A stretch of 14,927 nt of DNA from an uncultured Prevotella sp. (GCA_927910885.1 CAKMOD010000121.1:1-14927); one strand, 5' to 3'; counted from the stretch's first letter, positions 1 through 7,763 are shown. Program-made: numbers and translations. Notes: generated from the letters alone by a model not told the origin.

Positions 1-65
1 AGAACGTCGATGCCCATTCTTTTTAACATTTGAGCTATTACAGAAGATACAGTTTTTTTATTCAT
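1..65 (-). CDS. 5' end of an unidentified gene, truncated by window edge
   Basis: An ATG at 65 on the minus strand opens a frame reading MNKKTVSSVIAQMLKRMGID and continues past the left edge. Only 21 complete codons are visible. A Bacteroidetes-type -7 box (TACCTTTG) lies at 89-82, about 16 bases before the start, which supports this as a real start. The visible peptide resembles the first helix of thiamine-diphosphate-binding enzymes such as the acetolactate synthase family, but 21 residues are too few to assign it. It has the same direction as the men operon, is separated from menE by about 400 bases, and seems to have its own promoter. Confidence 0.5.
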   Translation of the reverse strand, partial: MNKKTVSSVIAQMLKRMGIDV

Positions 66-81
66 AGATTTTCAAATGCTG

Positions 82-89
82 CAAAGGTA
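82..89 (-). promoter_or_regulatory. Probable -7 promoter box for the left-edge gene
   Basis: Read on the minus strand the bases are TACCTTTG, matching the Bacteroidetes primary sigma factor -7 consensus TAnnTTTG. I see no TTTG at the expected -33 position (around 109-112). The box lies 16 bases upstream of the ATG at 65, implying a short leader. The support is one half of the consensus plus good placement. Confidence 0.5.
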
Positions 90-379
90 GTAAATAAAAG
101 AATTCCGAGAGTTTTTCAGCCTACCAAATGTCCATTACGCCTAAAAAGTGTAGAAATGTTGTAGGGGTATTTAGTGGGTTAACCAGTTGTTAAAAATATC
201 TATGGATATGATGGTTTTCTGTTCTATATAGTATGATAAATCTCTCTCCCTTCTTGTTTTATATTCTTGTTTCTCGCAGTCCTGTAAAATCTTATGTATA
301 AGTTAATCTTTACTTGTTGTATTATTCCATTATTTATGATGGTAACGATTAATCTATCTTACGCTTATCAACTGATGTG

Positions 380-438
380 TTGGTGCTCAGCACGTGTGGT
401 GTTGATGGTTCGCACCATTGGTGCTGAGTACTAAATAG
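380..438. repeat. GCAC-rich palindromic repeat, copy 1 (two 23-bp units)
   Basis: Two tandem units of about 23 bp (380-402 and 403-425) share the pattern of a GCAC core followed by GTG/GGTG. The outer arms CTCAGCAC (386-393) and GTGCTGAG (421-428) are perfect inverted repeats, and GCACCATTGGTGC inside the second unit is itself a near-palindrome. The cluster ends in CTAAATAG (431-438), which also follows the copy near 7750. Related clusters occur at 7684-7763 and 13538-13601, always between genes. Confidence 0.65.
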
Positions 439-469
439 GATGCAGTATGTTGTTAGAATGAGAGTAATG

Positions 470-1500
470 TCATACTTTTGATTTACATAACTGACCTGCT
501 AATGCTTTTATTTCAGCCCTTGCAAGTTTTCCATTGCCTGTCTGTGGAAGGGAAGGGACGTGGAAGATGAAACGAGGTTGCCAAAACTTTGGGAGGCATT
601 GCTGGCAGAGTGTTTTCATAGAATCGGTATCGTCTTGTGTAGTGAGTAAGACCACAGCTTCTCCAAAACGCTCGTCAGGACAACTTGTTATAGCAAAGTC
701 GGCTGTAAAAGAGGATTTCAGAAGATGTTCTACCTCTTCAATCTGAATCTTAATGCCGCCAGAGTCAATCACATTATCTTTTCGTCCAAGGATGCGGAAA
801 CAAGGAGTATTAAGTACTTCTTTCATGTCCGTAGTGCGAATTTCAGCTCTGTCGTTGGTTACTAAGGATGAGAGCAAACTGCAGGGGCATCAATAACAAG
901 GCAACCTTCTTCATTGAGCCATACTTTTACACCATCAAAGGGCTTATACCATTCGCTGGCATCAGGTCCATTCAGACGTCGGAGCGCAATATGTGAGAGT
1001 GTTTCCGTCATTCCGTAGGTACTCCAAACAGCGTTAGGGAAATCGTGTAAGGCAGTTGAAAGTTTATTATCGACAGCACCACCGCCTATAATAAGATGAC
1101 GGATTTGGCGCAAACGCTCACGCTCTTCTGGTACTTGTAGAGAGTTATAAACCTGCAGTGGCACCATTGCTGCAAAGGTTATCTCCTCGTTCGAGATACC
1201 TGCTTCAGACAAAGAATGGTCAGAGAGAGGGTGTCCAGACGGTGTTACGCTCAGCAGGCGTAGGTTACGCTCAATACTTCTTACCACTACCATCTTTCCT
1301 GCAATGTAGTCGAGTGGCATACAGAGTAGGGCGGTATCGCCAGCCTTCAAGCCTAAGAAATCACAAGTGATGCGGGCTGAATTGAGCATACGTTGCTTCT
1401 CTATCCACAGCGGTTTTGGCTTACCAGTTGAACCACTGGTGTGCACAAGGAGTTGTGGATTATCATTATGCCATTCTGATAGGAAGTCTTGTAGTGTCAT
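470..1500 (-). pseudogene. menE: o-succinylbenzoate-CoA ligase MenE, frameshifted
   Basis: MenE is an acyl-adenylate enzyme that activates o-succinylbenzoate (OSB) with ATP and joins it to CoA in menaquinone synthesis. The first 212 codons (1500-862) hold the phosphate-binding loop TSGSTGKPK (residues 21-29), GGGAVD (139-144) and YGMTE (162-166), then stop at TAG. The rest lies in the -1 frame (to 470): the hinge GRKD with GGIKI (239-252 in restored numbering) and the adenylation lysine in GNGK (K325). Adding one A within + strand 864-865 restores a 343-residue protein, usual for the short Bacteroidetes MenE. It is the last gene of the operon, 67 bases after menC. As written, the C-terminal domain with the catalytic lysine is lost. 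Identity is sure; whether the lesion is real is not. Confidence 0.88.
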
Positions 1501-1521
1501 TATTGTTTGATTTTATGCTAT

Positions 1522-1557
1522 TGGGCTAATAAGGCTAATTGGCCTAATAGGGCTAAT
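1522..1557. repeat. Array of four 9-bp units, menC-menE gap
   Basis: Four contiguous 9-mers on the + strand: TGGGCTAAT, AAGGCTAAT, TGGCCTAAT, AGGGCTAAT. All end in CTAAT and vary at the first three or four positions. The array fills most of the 67-base gap between menC and menE. Related arrays are at 3211-3237, 3278-3322 and 5985-6020. Confidence 0.8.
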
Positions 1558-1567
1558 AATATTTTTC

Positions 1568-2604
1568 TTAATCGCTTATCCAAAGCTGGTCGCCTCTGAT
1601 TTCTAATGGCATTGGGATATTATCGGTGAAGAGTTGTCCCGTACCTAAGCCTTGCGGAGTGGTGATGTTTGGACCATAGATGTCAGCTGTTAGTTGTGCG
1701 ATAGCATTCAGTCCGATGTTACTCTCAAGTGCTGAGGTTATCCATGAACCAATGTTACGTTCCTTTGCCATTGTAATCCATTCTCTTGTGCCTATCATAC
1801 CGCCATGCAGACTTGGTTTTAGGATAATATATTGTGGACGAATCGTATCGAGTAATAACGCTTTTTCCGTAGGGTCATTGACACCGATAAGTTCCTCGTC
1901 AAGGGCTATCGGTAGGGGAGTATTAGCACACAAGCGTGCCATCTCCTGCCATTGATGCTGTCGGATAGGCTGTTCGATGGAGTGGATATCGTATTGTGCC
2001 AATGCTTCTAATCGTGGCATAGCGTCTTCTGGGGCAAAGGCACCATTGCATCAACGCGTAGTTCCACCTGTTCACGTGTGAAAGTTTGACGGATATGGCG
2101 TATTAGGTCGAGTTCTTTCTCAAAGTCAATCGCACCAATCTTCAGCTTTACACAACGGAAACCAGCCTTGAGTTTCGTTTCCAATCGCTGATACATCTCC
2201 TCGAAAGTTCCCATCCACACGAGTCCGTTGATGGTGATTCCTTCTTCACCTCGTCCAAAAGCAGTGTTAAAGAAGTTGATGCTTCCCTTGGCATCCAACT
2301 GTGCCTTAGCTGTTTCTAAGCCAAAGAGCATTGAAGGGTAAGGGCGCATGGCATCGATATCAATAATCCCTGTGTGGCAGAAATCATCACAGAAACTGCG
2401 GAGCTTCTGCTCATATTCTTCGTCAGGCATGGCATCGCACGACAGGTCGGGGAGTGTTGCGCATTCCCCAATACCCATCACTCCTGGCTGATTAGTGTCA
2501 GACAGCGTGACGTAATAGCTTTTCCTCGTTGTGTAGATACCACGTGAAGTGCCTGCAGGGCGGAGGAAGTGGAGGGTGCGGGAGGAGATGTTTATGTTGT
2601 ACAT
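1568..2604 (-). pseudogene. menC: o-succinylbenzoate synthase MenC, frameshifted
   Basis: MenC is an enolase-superfamily enzyme that dehydrates SHCHC to OSB. From the ATG at 2604 the frame has the KLK motif (K153, K155) of the barrel and reaches Asp185, then runs out of frame to a stop at 2008. The remainder (2020-1568) carries IEQP (E211), LDEEL (D236) and ILKP (K263), the other metal ligands and the second catalytic lysine, in restored numbering. One added T in the + strand run 2046-2047 rebuilds the family motif DANGAF and a 345-residue protein. A TTG at 2637 also opens the frame, but the ATG is preferred because it avoids overlap with the upstream gene. The split falls inside the barrel, so neither half should work alone. 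Confidence 0.88.
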
Positions 2605-2614
2605 TATAAGTTCT

Positions 2615-3166
2615 TTATTGTTTGTTTCTATATTCAATTCTTGCCCTTGTCATCTGCTCACGTATTCCACCATGTTTAATGAAATCCTCTTTGATATGGT
2701 CTAAATACTTTCTAAGTATTACATCTTCTTGATAAATCAATGTAATGGCTATGTTTGCTATTGTTTCATCTGTGCGTACTTGAATGGCGTCACGATAAAA
2801 AGAAGACTCATTATGCTTGGCGCATACGCGTCGTGCTACGATAGCTCTCCTGTCATTGATATCCCATTTGGTAAGATTCCGGACACGGAGATAATCTTCA
2901 TAATCAATTAATAGTTCCTGTAGACTGGCACGTGCTACATTCACTAACTTTATTTCCGTTTCTGCAGAGGTTGTCGAGGCGGCACACCCTTCTGCAATGT
3001 TCTGTTTCCCCGAGCGGGCTGCTTGTACCATTTGGTCTATCGTTCTGTCACTTCTTTCCAGAAAGTGGTGGGCAAAATAATAGGTGATGTCATAAATACA
3101 TTCTGCCTTTTGATAAGCTATCAGATTGCGATAGTTGCCCTTTTGTGGCAAGAAAGGTGTTTCCAT
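2615..3166 (-). CDS. Four-helix-bundle protein of the 23S rRNA intervening-sequence (IVS) type
   Basis: A 183-residue, largely helical protein with the signature RSGKQNIAEG (residues 51-60) seen in the family first known from proteins encoded in 23S rRNA intervening sequences. Residues about 10-100 form the four-helix core. The rest (about 100-183) looks like the suffix domain of the longer Bacteroidetes version. There is no signal peptide or membrane segment. Molecular function is not established for the family. It sits between menB and menC with only 10 bases to the menC ATG, so it is probably carried on the same transcript, yet it has no known link to menaquinone. Its upstream gap holds two 9-bp repeat arrays, hinting that it was inserted into the operon. 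Confidence 0.8.
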   Translation of the reverse strand: METPFLPQKGNYRNLIAYQKAECIYDITYYFAHHFLERSDRTIDQMVQAARSGKQNIAEGCAASTTSAETEIKLVNVARASLQELLIDYEDYLRVRNLTKWDINDRRAIVARRVCAKHNESSFYRDAIQVRTDETIANIAITLIYQEDVILRKYLDHIKEDFIKHGGIREQMTRARIEYRNKQ

Positions 3167-3210
3167 GATTGTTTCTTAGTTGTTGGTAATAAAGGTTCTG
3201 TTAGAGTTAT

Positions 3211-3237
3211 TGGCCTAATAAGGCTAATTAGCCAAAT
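3211..3237. repeat. Array of three 9-bp units upstream of the four-helix-bundle gene
   Basis: The contiguous 9-mers on the + strand are TGGCCTAAT, AAGGCTAAT and TAGCCAAAT. The first two match units of the array at 1522-1557. It lies in the 155-base gap between menB and the four-helix-bundle gene, 40 bases from a second array. Confidence 0.7.
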
Positions 3238-3277
3238 TGTTGATAAGTTCTATAGTCTTTGTTTACTAAATGGTTTC

Positions 3278-3322
3278 ATTGGGCTTATTAGCCTAATTAG
3301 GCCAATAAGTCCAATAGCTAAT
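3278..3322. repeat. Array of five 9-bp units abutting the menB stop
   Basis: On the + strand the units are ATTGGGCTT, ATTAGCCTA, ATTAGGCCA, ATAAGTCCA and ATAGCTAAT. The last base overlaps the menB stop codon. The first and fourth units are inverted copies of each other with one mismatch, so the transcript could fold. ATTAGGCCA appears here on the + strand and in the arrays at 1522 and 3211 on the minus strand. Confidence 0.72.
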
Positions 3323-4149
3323 TATGGGAACTGCGGATACTTGTCAAAGTCTGGCTTACGTTTTTCAAGGAAAGCCTTGCCACCTTCCTGTGCTTCGTCA
3401 AGTGTGTAGTAGAGCATTGTGGCATCACCTGCAAGTTCCTGAATACCTGCCTGACCATCAAGTTCGGCGTTGAAGCCAGCTTTCATCATACGGAGTGCCA
3501 ATGGAGAACGCTCTATCATGGTTTCTGCCCAGTCTATACACTCATCTTCGAGACGGTCGAAAGGAACCACCTTGTTGACCAACCCCATTCGTTCTGCTTC
3601 TTCTGCAGAGTACTGACGACACAAGAACCATATCTCACGAGCCTTCTTCTGACCCACGACACGTGCCAGATAAGATGCACCGAAGCCAGCATCAAAGGAA
3701 CCAACCTTAGGTCCTGTCTGTCCGAAGATAGCATTTTCTGATGCAATAGAGAGGTCACATACCACATGAAGGACGTGTCCACCACCAATGGCATAACCAT
3801 TAACCATAGCGATGACTGGCTTTGGAAGGCGTCGAATCTGCATCTGCAAGTCAAGTACATTAAGGCGTGGAACACCGTCATTACCGATGTATCCGCCATG
3901 TCCCTTTACGTTCATATCACCACCAGAGCAGAATGCTTTGTCGCCAGCACCAGTCAGAATGACTACGCGAATGTCAAGGGCTTCACGACAATAGTTGAAA
4001 GCCTGTGACATTTCCCACACTGTTTTCGGGGTGAAAGCATTACGATAGCGAGGACGATTAATGGTTACTTTTGCTATGTGGTTGTACTCTTCAAAGAGGA
4101 TTTCCTCAAAGTTGAAGCCTTCAATAGGCTTCCATTCTCTTTTCTCCAT
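3322..4149 (-). CDS. menB: 1,4-dihydroxy-2-naphthoyl-CoA synthase MenB
   Basis: MenB is a crotonase-fold enzyme that closes the second ring of the naphthoquinone, turning OSB-CoA into DHNA-CoA. The 275-residue protein has the oxyanion-hole segment CSGGDMN (74-80), GYAIGGGHVLH (118-128), QTGPKVGSFD (144-153, with the active-site aspartate D153) and the C-terminal tyrosine region (Y248). Gly146, seven residues before D153, matches the glycine of bicarbonate-dependent (type I) enzymes such as that of E. coli, in contrast to the aspartate of type II. Length and ends are normal. It follows menD by 127 bases. The gene is intact although its substrate depends on the two broken downstream genes. Confidence 0.96.
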   Translation of the reverse strand: MEKREWKPIEGFNFEEILFEEYNHIAKVTINRPRYRNAFTPKTVWEMSQAFNYCREALDIRVVILTGAGDKAFCSGGDMNVKGHGGYIGNDGVPRLNVLDLQMQIRRLPKPVIAMVNGYAIGGGHVLHVVCDLSIASENAIFGQTGPKVGSFDAGFGASYLARVVGQKKAREIWFLCRQYSAEEAERMGLVNKVVPFDRLEDECIDWAETMIERSPLALRMMKAGFNAELDGQAGIQELAGDATMLYYTLDEAQEGGKAFLEKRKPDFDKYPQFP

Positions 4150-4276
4150 AAGGTCTTTTCGTTTTTGATTGATTATAGGGAGCCTGCCAAGTCATTCCTA
4201 AAAGGCGGATAGACTGTGGCAAGTTATTATTATTTATGCTGGATATATAAGCTGAAAGTTGATACGTTGAGGACCA

Positions 4277-5938
4277 TTAAAAGGCTTGATAATAATCCTT
4301 CAAAGCCTGTGTATCTTCCTCAGCGTTGGTGAATACTTCTAAAAGTACTGGTCCTTCCTCCGAGTTAAAGAGTTTGTCAAGACTCTTGTAAAGCTCTTCT
4401 TCGTTGCGAGCAGAGAGGTAGACGATGTCGTGTGTTTGACAGATTCCTTCTGCAGAGGTTGTATGTTGGGCAGCAATAGCACTATCCCGATAAGGTGAAC
4501 GCTCCAAACCAGGCAGCTGATGGAAGATACCTCCACCGCCATTGTTAAGTAAGAGGATAGAAAGATTAGGCGGAAGGGACTCGTTCCATAGTGCGTTCTG
4601 ATCATAGAAGAAACTCAAGTCACCAATTACACAGTACACATCCTCTTCTTCCTGATGCGCAATAGCATAGCCAACAGCCGTAGATAACGAACCTTCAATA
4701 CCATTCACACCTCGATTAACATAGATATATTGATCAGAGAAGATGTTGCCTAAACGCACAGCCGAGCTATTTCCATAAAACAATTCACCATCGACAGCCT
4801 CCTCTCTCATCTTCTCGTGGAAAGCCTTAACAGCCAACATTTGTGAGAAGCGTGGTTTGAAGGTCTTGCGGATGGCTAAGGCTTTGTCGAATGCCTTGTC
4901 CCATAGCGTTACAAAGTCACGCTTTTTAACGCCTTCTGTCTCATTGGCAAAGATTCCGATAACATCCTCTGGTAAACCTTGAATCATATCAGTGGTGTGC
5001 ATGAAGGTGTCACAAAACTCATCAATCCCATTCACAACGATAGACATCTTGCACTTACATTCACGCAAGAATTGGCGGAGTCGTTTGCTGACAATCGTTC
5101 CTCCTATATATATAAGGTGGTCAGGACGATAAGCTTCGTTATCACCAATCATCTTCAATACTTCATCAATAGGTTGTGCTGGTCCAATATCGTCATCAGC
5201 TAACTTCTCTTGAAGGACGACAGCAACCTTCTTTAATGCCTCTATTGCTTCAAGCGAATTGCCCACAACTTCAGGTGTCAACTGTCCAAGAACAAACATT
5301 AGCTTCTTTCCACGGAAGAAGTCAGCAGCCATTTCATAGACGTAGATACTATCAGTTGTGGCATGAAGCATGAAAATATTACGTTCATCTGGAAGCTTTG
5401 GTACGTCGTATTCAAAGAGCGGTTCACTGATTGATACGTTGATATGCACAGGACTGCCATCATTCAAGCGTACAGCATTCAATGCTTCATTGACCAAACG
5501 GTTGCAATACCAGCGTTCCTCTTCGTTATGAGGCTCTGGTAGTGTCACACTCTTGCGAACATTTGGCTCCAATGCACGATGTTGTTGAAGTGTTTGCCCA
5601 TCCTGTTGGTCAATCCATTGTGCTGGTCTATCAGCTGAAATAATAATCAGTGGACGTTTCTGATAGAAAGCTTCAGCTACAGCAGGTGCCAAGTTGAGCA
5701 AGGCTGAACCTGATGTAACGCATACAGCAACTGGCTCATTGTCTGCCAAAGTCATTCCTAATGCTACGAAACCTGCCGAACGTTCGTCGGTAACAGGATA
5801 GTACTCAATCTCGGGACAAGCACAGAGATTGTGTACGATAGGTGAGTTACGAGAACCAGGACATACAACGGCTTTCGTTATTTTTTTCTTTACGAGCAGG
5901 GCTGTAAGAATGTTTACGTTTTCTTTGTTGCTGTACAT
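4277..5938 (-). CDS. menD: SEPHCHC synthase MenD
   Basis: A thiamine-diphosphate (ThDP) enzyme that joins 2-oxoglutarate, after decarboxylation, to isochorismate, the first committed step to menaquinone. In the 553 residues I see the N-terminal PGSRNSP (27-33), the ThDP-activating glutamate E52 in DERSAG, TSGSAL (75-80), NRGVNGIEGS (408-417) and the ThDP/metal motif GDLSFFYD (439-446) through NNGGGGIF (465-472). Length is usual for MenD. The ATG at 5938 is the natural start. It lies 94 bases after menF, in a gap holding a 9-bp repeat array and a run of G-tracts. Confidence 0.97.
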   Translation of the reverse strand: MYSNKENVNILTALLVKKKITKAVVCPGSRNSPIVHNLCACPEIEYYPVTDERSAGFVALGMTLADNEPVAVCVTSGSALLNLAPAVAEAFYQKRPLIIISADRPAQWIDQQDGQTLQQHRALEPNVRKSVTLPEPHNEEERWYCNRLVNEALNAVRLNDGSPVHINVSISEPLFEYDVPKLPDERNIFMLHATTDSIYVYEMAADFFRGKKLMFVLGQLTPEVVGNSLEAIEALKKVAVVLQEKLADDDIGPAQPIDEVLKMIGDNEAYRPDHLIYIGGTIVSKRLRQFLRECKCKMSIVVNGIDEFCDTFMHTTDMIQGLPEDVIGIFANETEGVKKRDFVTLWDKAFDKALAIRKTFKPRFSQMLAVKAFHEKMREEAVDGELFYGNSSAVRLGNIFSDQYIYVNRGVNGIEGSLSTAVGYAIAHQEEEDVYCVIGDLSFFYDQNALWNESLPPNLSILLLNNGGGGIFHQLPGLERSPYRDSAIAAQHTTSAEGICQTHDIVYLSARNEEELYKSLDKLFNSEEGPVLLEVFTNAEEDTQALKDYYQAF

Positions 5939-5962
5939 TGTGGGTAATGGGTGTTGAATGTT

Positions 5963-5997
5963 GGGTGTTGAGGGTTAGGGATATTGGGCTAATAGGG
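5963..5997 (+). other. Potential G-quadruplex motif in the menF-menD gap
   Basis: Five GGG tracts start at 5963, 5972, 5978, 5986 and 5995, with loops of 6, 3, 5 and 6 bases. This fits the usual G3N1-7 quadruplex pattern on the + strand, the template strand for the men operon. Two further GGG tracts lie just before it (5942, 5949). The last two tracts belong to the 9-bp array. Folding is predicted from spacing only. Confidence 0.45.
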
Positions 5998-6020
5998 CTA
6001 ATAAGGCTCATAAGCCCAAT
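5985..6020. repeat. Array of four 9-bp units, menF-menD gap
   Basis: On the + strand the units are TGGGCTAAT, AGGGCTAAT, AAGGCTCAT and AAGCCCAAT. The first two are exact copies of units in the 1522-1557 array. Because the last unit is inverted relative to the first, ATTGGGCT (5983-5990) and AGCCCAAT (6013-6020) are perfect inverted arms, giving a possible hairpin. Confidence 0.78.
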
Positions 6021-6032
6021 CTTCCTAAAAAA

Positions 6033-7079
6033 CTAATTGTGATTTAACAACTGGCGCATAGTGTCAAGTTTGGCTTCTGTTTCCTGCCATTCATTCTCTT
6101 CAATACTCTCCTTTAAGAGTCCGCCACCAGCATAAAGACGACACGTAGAACGAGAGAGTTGCATACAGCGAAGGGTGACATAAAGTTTTGCCGCACCCTT
6201 CTCGCCAAGCAATCCACTGAAACCACTGTAATAACTACGGTTTAGCTGTTCATTATGAAGGATAAACTGCTGTGCTTCATCCTTTGGCATACCGCATACG
6301 GCAGGGGTAGGATGGAAGGCTGTAAGGAATGTTCCGAGTCGCTCTGTGTCTTTAAGTCGGAAAGTGAAATCTGTTCGAAGATGCGCCAAATGTGCTGCAC
6401 GAGCAGTATGAGGTTTACTTTCTGTAATCTCAGCAGCAAACGGTTGCAGGCAAGCACGGATATAGTCAGCAACGAGTTGTTGCTCTTCTTGATTCTTAGT
6501 AGACCATTTCATATCCTCACCTTCATACCTCATTGTACCAGCTAATGCCATTGTCTGATAGCCCTCGGCATTACCGCGAAGTAGAATTTCAGGACTTGCA
6601 ATAAGCCACATACCTGTCTCTGCAGTATAGAAAAGGGCAATATAGGAGCGTGGATATTTCTCACAAGCCTTAAGAAAAATACTTCGGGAAGTAGCACTCT
6701 CGTCTTTTGTTTCGACAATCGAGCGTGCCAATACTAATTTACGGAATCTGTTGTATTCTAATTCTTTATGAAATCGACAGAAATCGTCGTGATAAGCCTC
6801 GCGAAGTGAAGATGTTTCGTTAGTAAGTACCGCCTCGTCCTGCCAGTCGGGAATAGCATCAAAACCCTTGCTACCGTCTAAAGGTAGAACCGTTGAAGCA
6901 CCTTTCTGACCATCCAGTAAGTAAAGTGTGTTGCTATCATCGCAAAAGAAAGGAGCAATGACAAATCCCTTACGTCCATTAAGTTCAGTAAGTGAGGAAA
7001 TAGCCGTTGGCTTCTCTGGTTGTGAATAGCAATGACAAACCTTTTCGAAAGGCTCACGATAGATAAAGAAAGAATCCAT
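6033..7079 (-). CDS. menF: Isochorismate synthase MenF
   Basis: Converts chorismate to isochorismate, feeding MenD. The 348-residue protein has the chorismate-binding fold in its C-terminal two thirds: KLVLAR with the base lysine K114, ASPEILL (161-167), LAGT (179-182), HPTPAVCG (256-263), YSGFSGLLG (284-292) and YAGGG followed by EWQETEAK (316-337). The LAGT and final glutamate positions are the expected Mg2+ and acid-catalysis sites. It is on the short side of the family, in line with Bacteroidetes versions with a reduced N-terminal part. The ATG directly follows the stop of the thioesterase gene with no base between, so translation is probably coupled. Confidence 0.94.
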   Translation of the reverse strand: MDSFFIYREPFEKVCHCYSQPEKPTAISSLTELNGRKGFVIAPFFCDDSNTLYLLDGQKGASTVLPLDGSKGFDAIPDWQDEAVLTNETSSLREAYHDDFCRFHKELEYNRFRKLVLARSIVETKDESATSRSIFLKACEKYPRSYIALFYTAETGMWLIASPEILLRGNAEGYQTMALAGTMRYEGEDMKWSTKNQEEQQLVADYIRACLQPFAAEITESKPHTARAAHLAHLRTDFTFRLKDTERLGTFLTAFHPTPAVCGMPKDEAQQFILHNEQLNRSYYSGFSGLLGEKGAAKLYVTLRCMQLSRSTCRLYAGGGLLKESIEENEWQETEAKLDTMRQLLNHN

Positions 7080-7496
7080 TTACTTCTCTTGTGGGGCTAT
7101 GACGTAGTTGGTAACTTGTACACTTGAGATGAGTTCGTCTTCACCATTCTTGATATCAATGTTCCATACGTGTAATGTATGACCCCTGTGAATCAGTTTT
7201 CCGTAAGCCGTAACTGTTCCACCGTATGGCATCGCCTTGACGTGATTGCCGTGAACATTAATACCCATAGCCATCTTTCCTGGACATAACGCCATCGAAC
7301 CGACACCTGCAAGATTCTCTGCAAGTGCCAATGATGCGCCACCTGCGAGGAATCCGAAAGGCTGTTTGTTACGGTCATCGACAGCCATTCTTGCCTTCAA
7401 AGTGTCGTCCTCGGGCGTAGAGATAAACTCCATACCGAGTGTACGGCTTAGTCCGTCTTCCTGATGAATACTTTTTATAATGTTTTCTACGTTCAT
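7080..7496 (-). CDS. menI: Hotdog-fold thioesterase, probable DHNA-CoA hydrolase
   Basis: A 138-residue single-domain hotdog protein of the PaaI/YdiI type. The active-site helix reads QPFGFLAGGASLALAEN (45-61), with Gln45, Gly52 and Glu60 matching the catalytic Gln, Gly and Glu of E. coli YdiI (MenI). The histidine that precedes the GG in YdiI is alanine here (A51). As first gene of the men operon it most likely releases 1,4-dihydroxy-2-naphthoate from DHNA-CoA, supplying MenA, which is not in this window. Specificity is inferred from context, since members of this family act on many acyl-CoAs. A strong promoter lies 24 bases before the ATG. Confidence 0.85.
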   Translation of the reverse strand: MNVENIIKSIHQEDGLSRTLGMEFISTPEDDTLKARMAVDDRNKQPFGFLAGGASLALAENLAGVGSMALCPGKMAMGINVHGNHVKAMPYGGTVTAYGKLIHRGHTLHVWNIDIKNGEDELISSVQVTNYVIAPQEK

Positions 7497-7519
7497 AACC
7501 TAATCAACTTAATATAATG

Positions 7520-7550
7520 CAAAGATAATAAAAGTTGGATAGATAACAAA
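7520..7550 (-). promoter_or_regulatory. Promoter of the men operon
   Basis: On the minus strand TTTG (7550-7547), exactly 19 bases, then TATCTTTG (7527-7520). This is a full match to the Bacteroidetes housekeeping promoter TTTG-N19-TAnnTTTG. The -7 box ends 24 bases before the ATG of the thioesterase gene, giving a leader of roughly 15-20 bases. No operator-like repeat overlaps it. Confidence 0.88.
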
Positions 7551-7683
7551 ATCATAGTAGGTTTAATAGGTAGATAAGTATAGACAAAGGTCATGTTTGG
7601 GTACTTTTGAACTTAGCTATAGACATCTTTAAACTAACCTATGGACTTGTTAAAGAAGATGTTTCCGCTTCTTGCGGGTGTTT

Positions 7684-7763
7684 TAATGCTCCGCACGTGT
7701 GGTGTTAATGCTCCGCACATGTGGTGCTGTTGGTTAGCACCCTATGTGCGAACGGCTAAATAG
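7684..7763. repeat. GCAC-rich palindromic repeat, copy 2 (two 22-bp units)
   Basis: Two tandem 22-bp units, 7684-7705 and 7706-7727, are 20/22 identical. Each starts TAATGCTCCGCAC and continues TGTGGTG. A third, diverged part (7728-7752) carries GCACC and GTGCG. The cluster ends with CTAAATAG (7756-7763) followed by a TGCAATAT-like tail, as in copy 1 at 380-450. Confidence 0.72.

Larger units (their letters stand above)
66..469. other. 404-base spacer without a gene
   Basis: This stretch lies between the left-edge gene start and the menE stop. Apart from the -7 box at 82-89 and the GCAC-rich palindromic repeat at 380-438, I see nothing definite. There is no reading frame of useful length and no clear menE terminator with a T-tract. 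Confidence 0.6.

Noticed and set aside
862..2048. Programmed -1 frameshifting as the explanation for split menC and menE
   Set aside because: Neither junction has a slippery X-XXY-YYZ heptamer (the menC junction is GAT GCA ATG, the menE junction CAT CCT TAG), and I see no strong stem just downstream. Frameshifting in these genes is not a known feature.
2605..2637. TTG at 2637 as the menC start
   Set aside because: It would overlap the upstream gene and add 11 residues not typical of MenC; the ATG at 2604 fits the domain start better.
3023..3409. 128-codon plus-strand frame across the menB-four-helix gap
   Set aside because: It runs antisense through the end of menB, two repeat arrays and the start of the four-helix-bundle gene. 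The repeat-derived peptide (LIRLISQI, LIRPISPI) is not a sign of coding.
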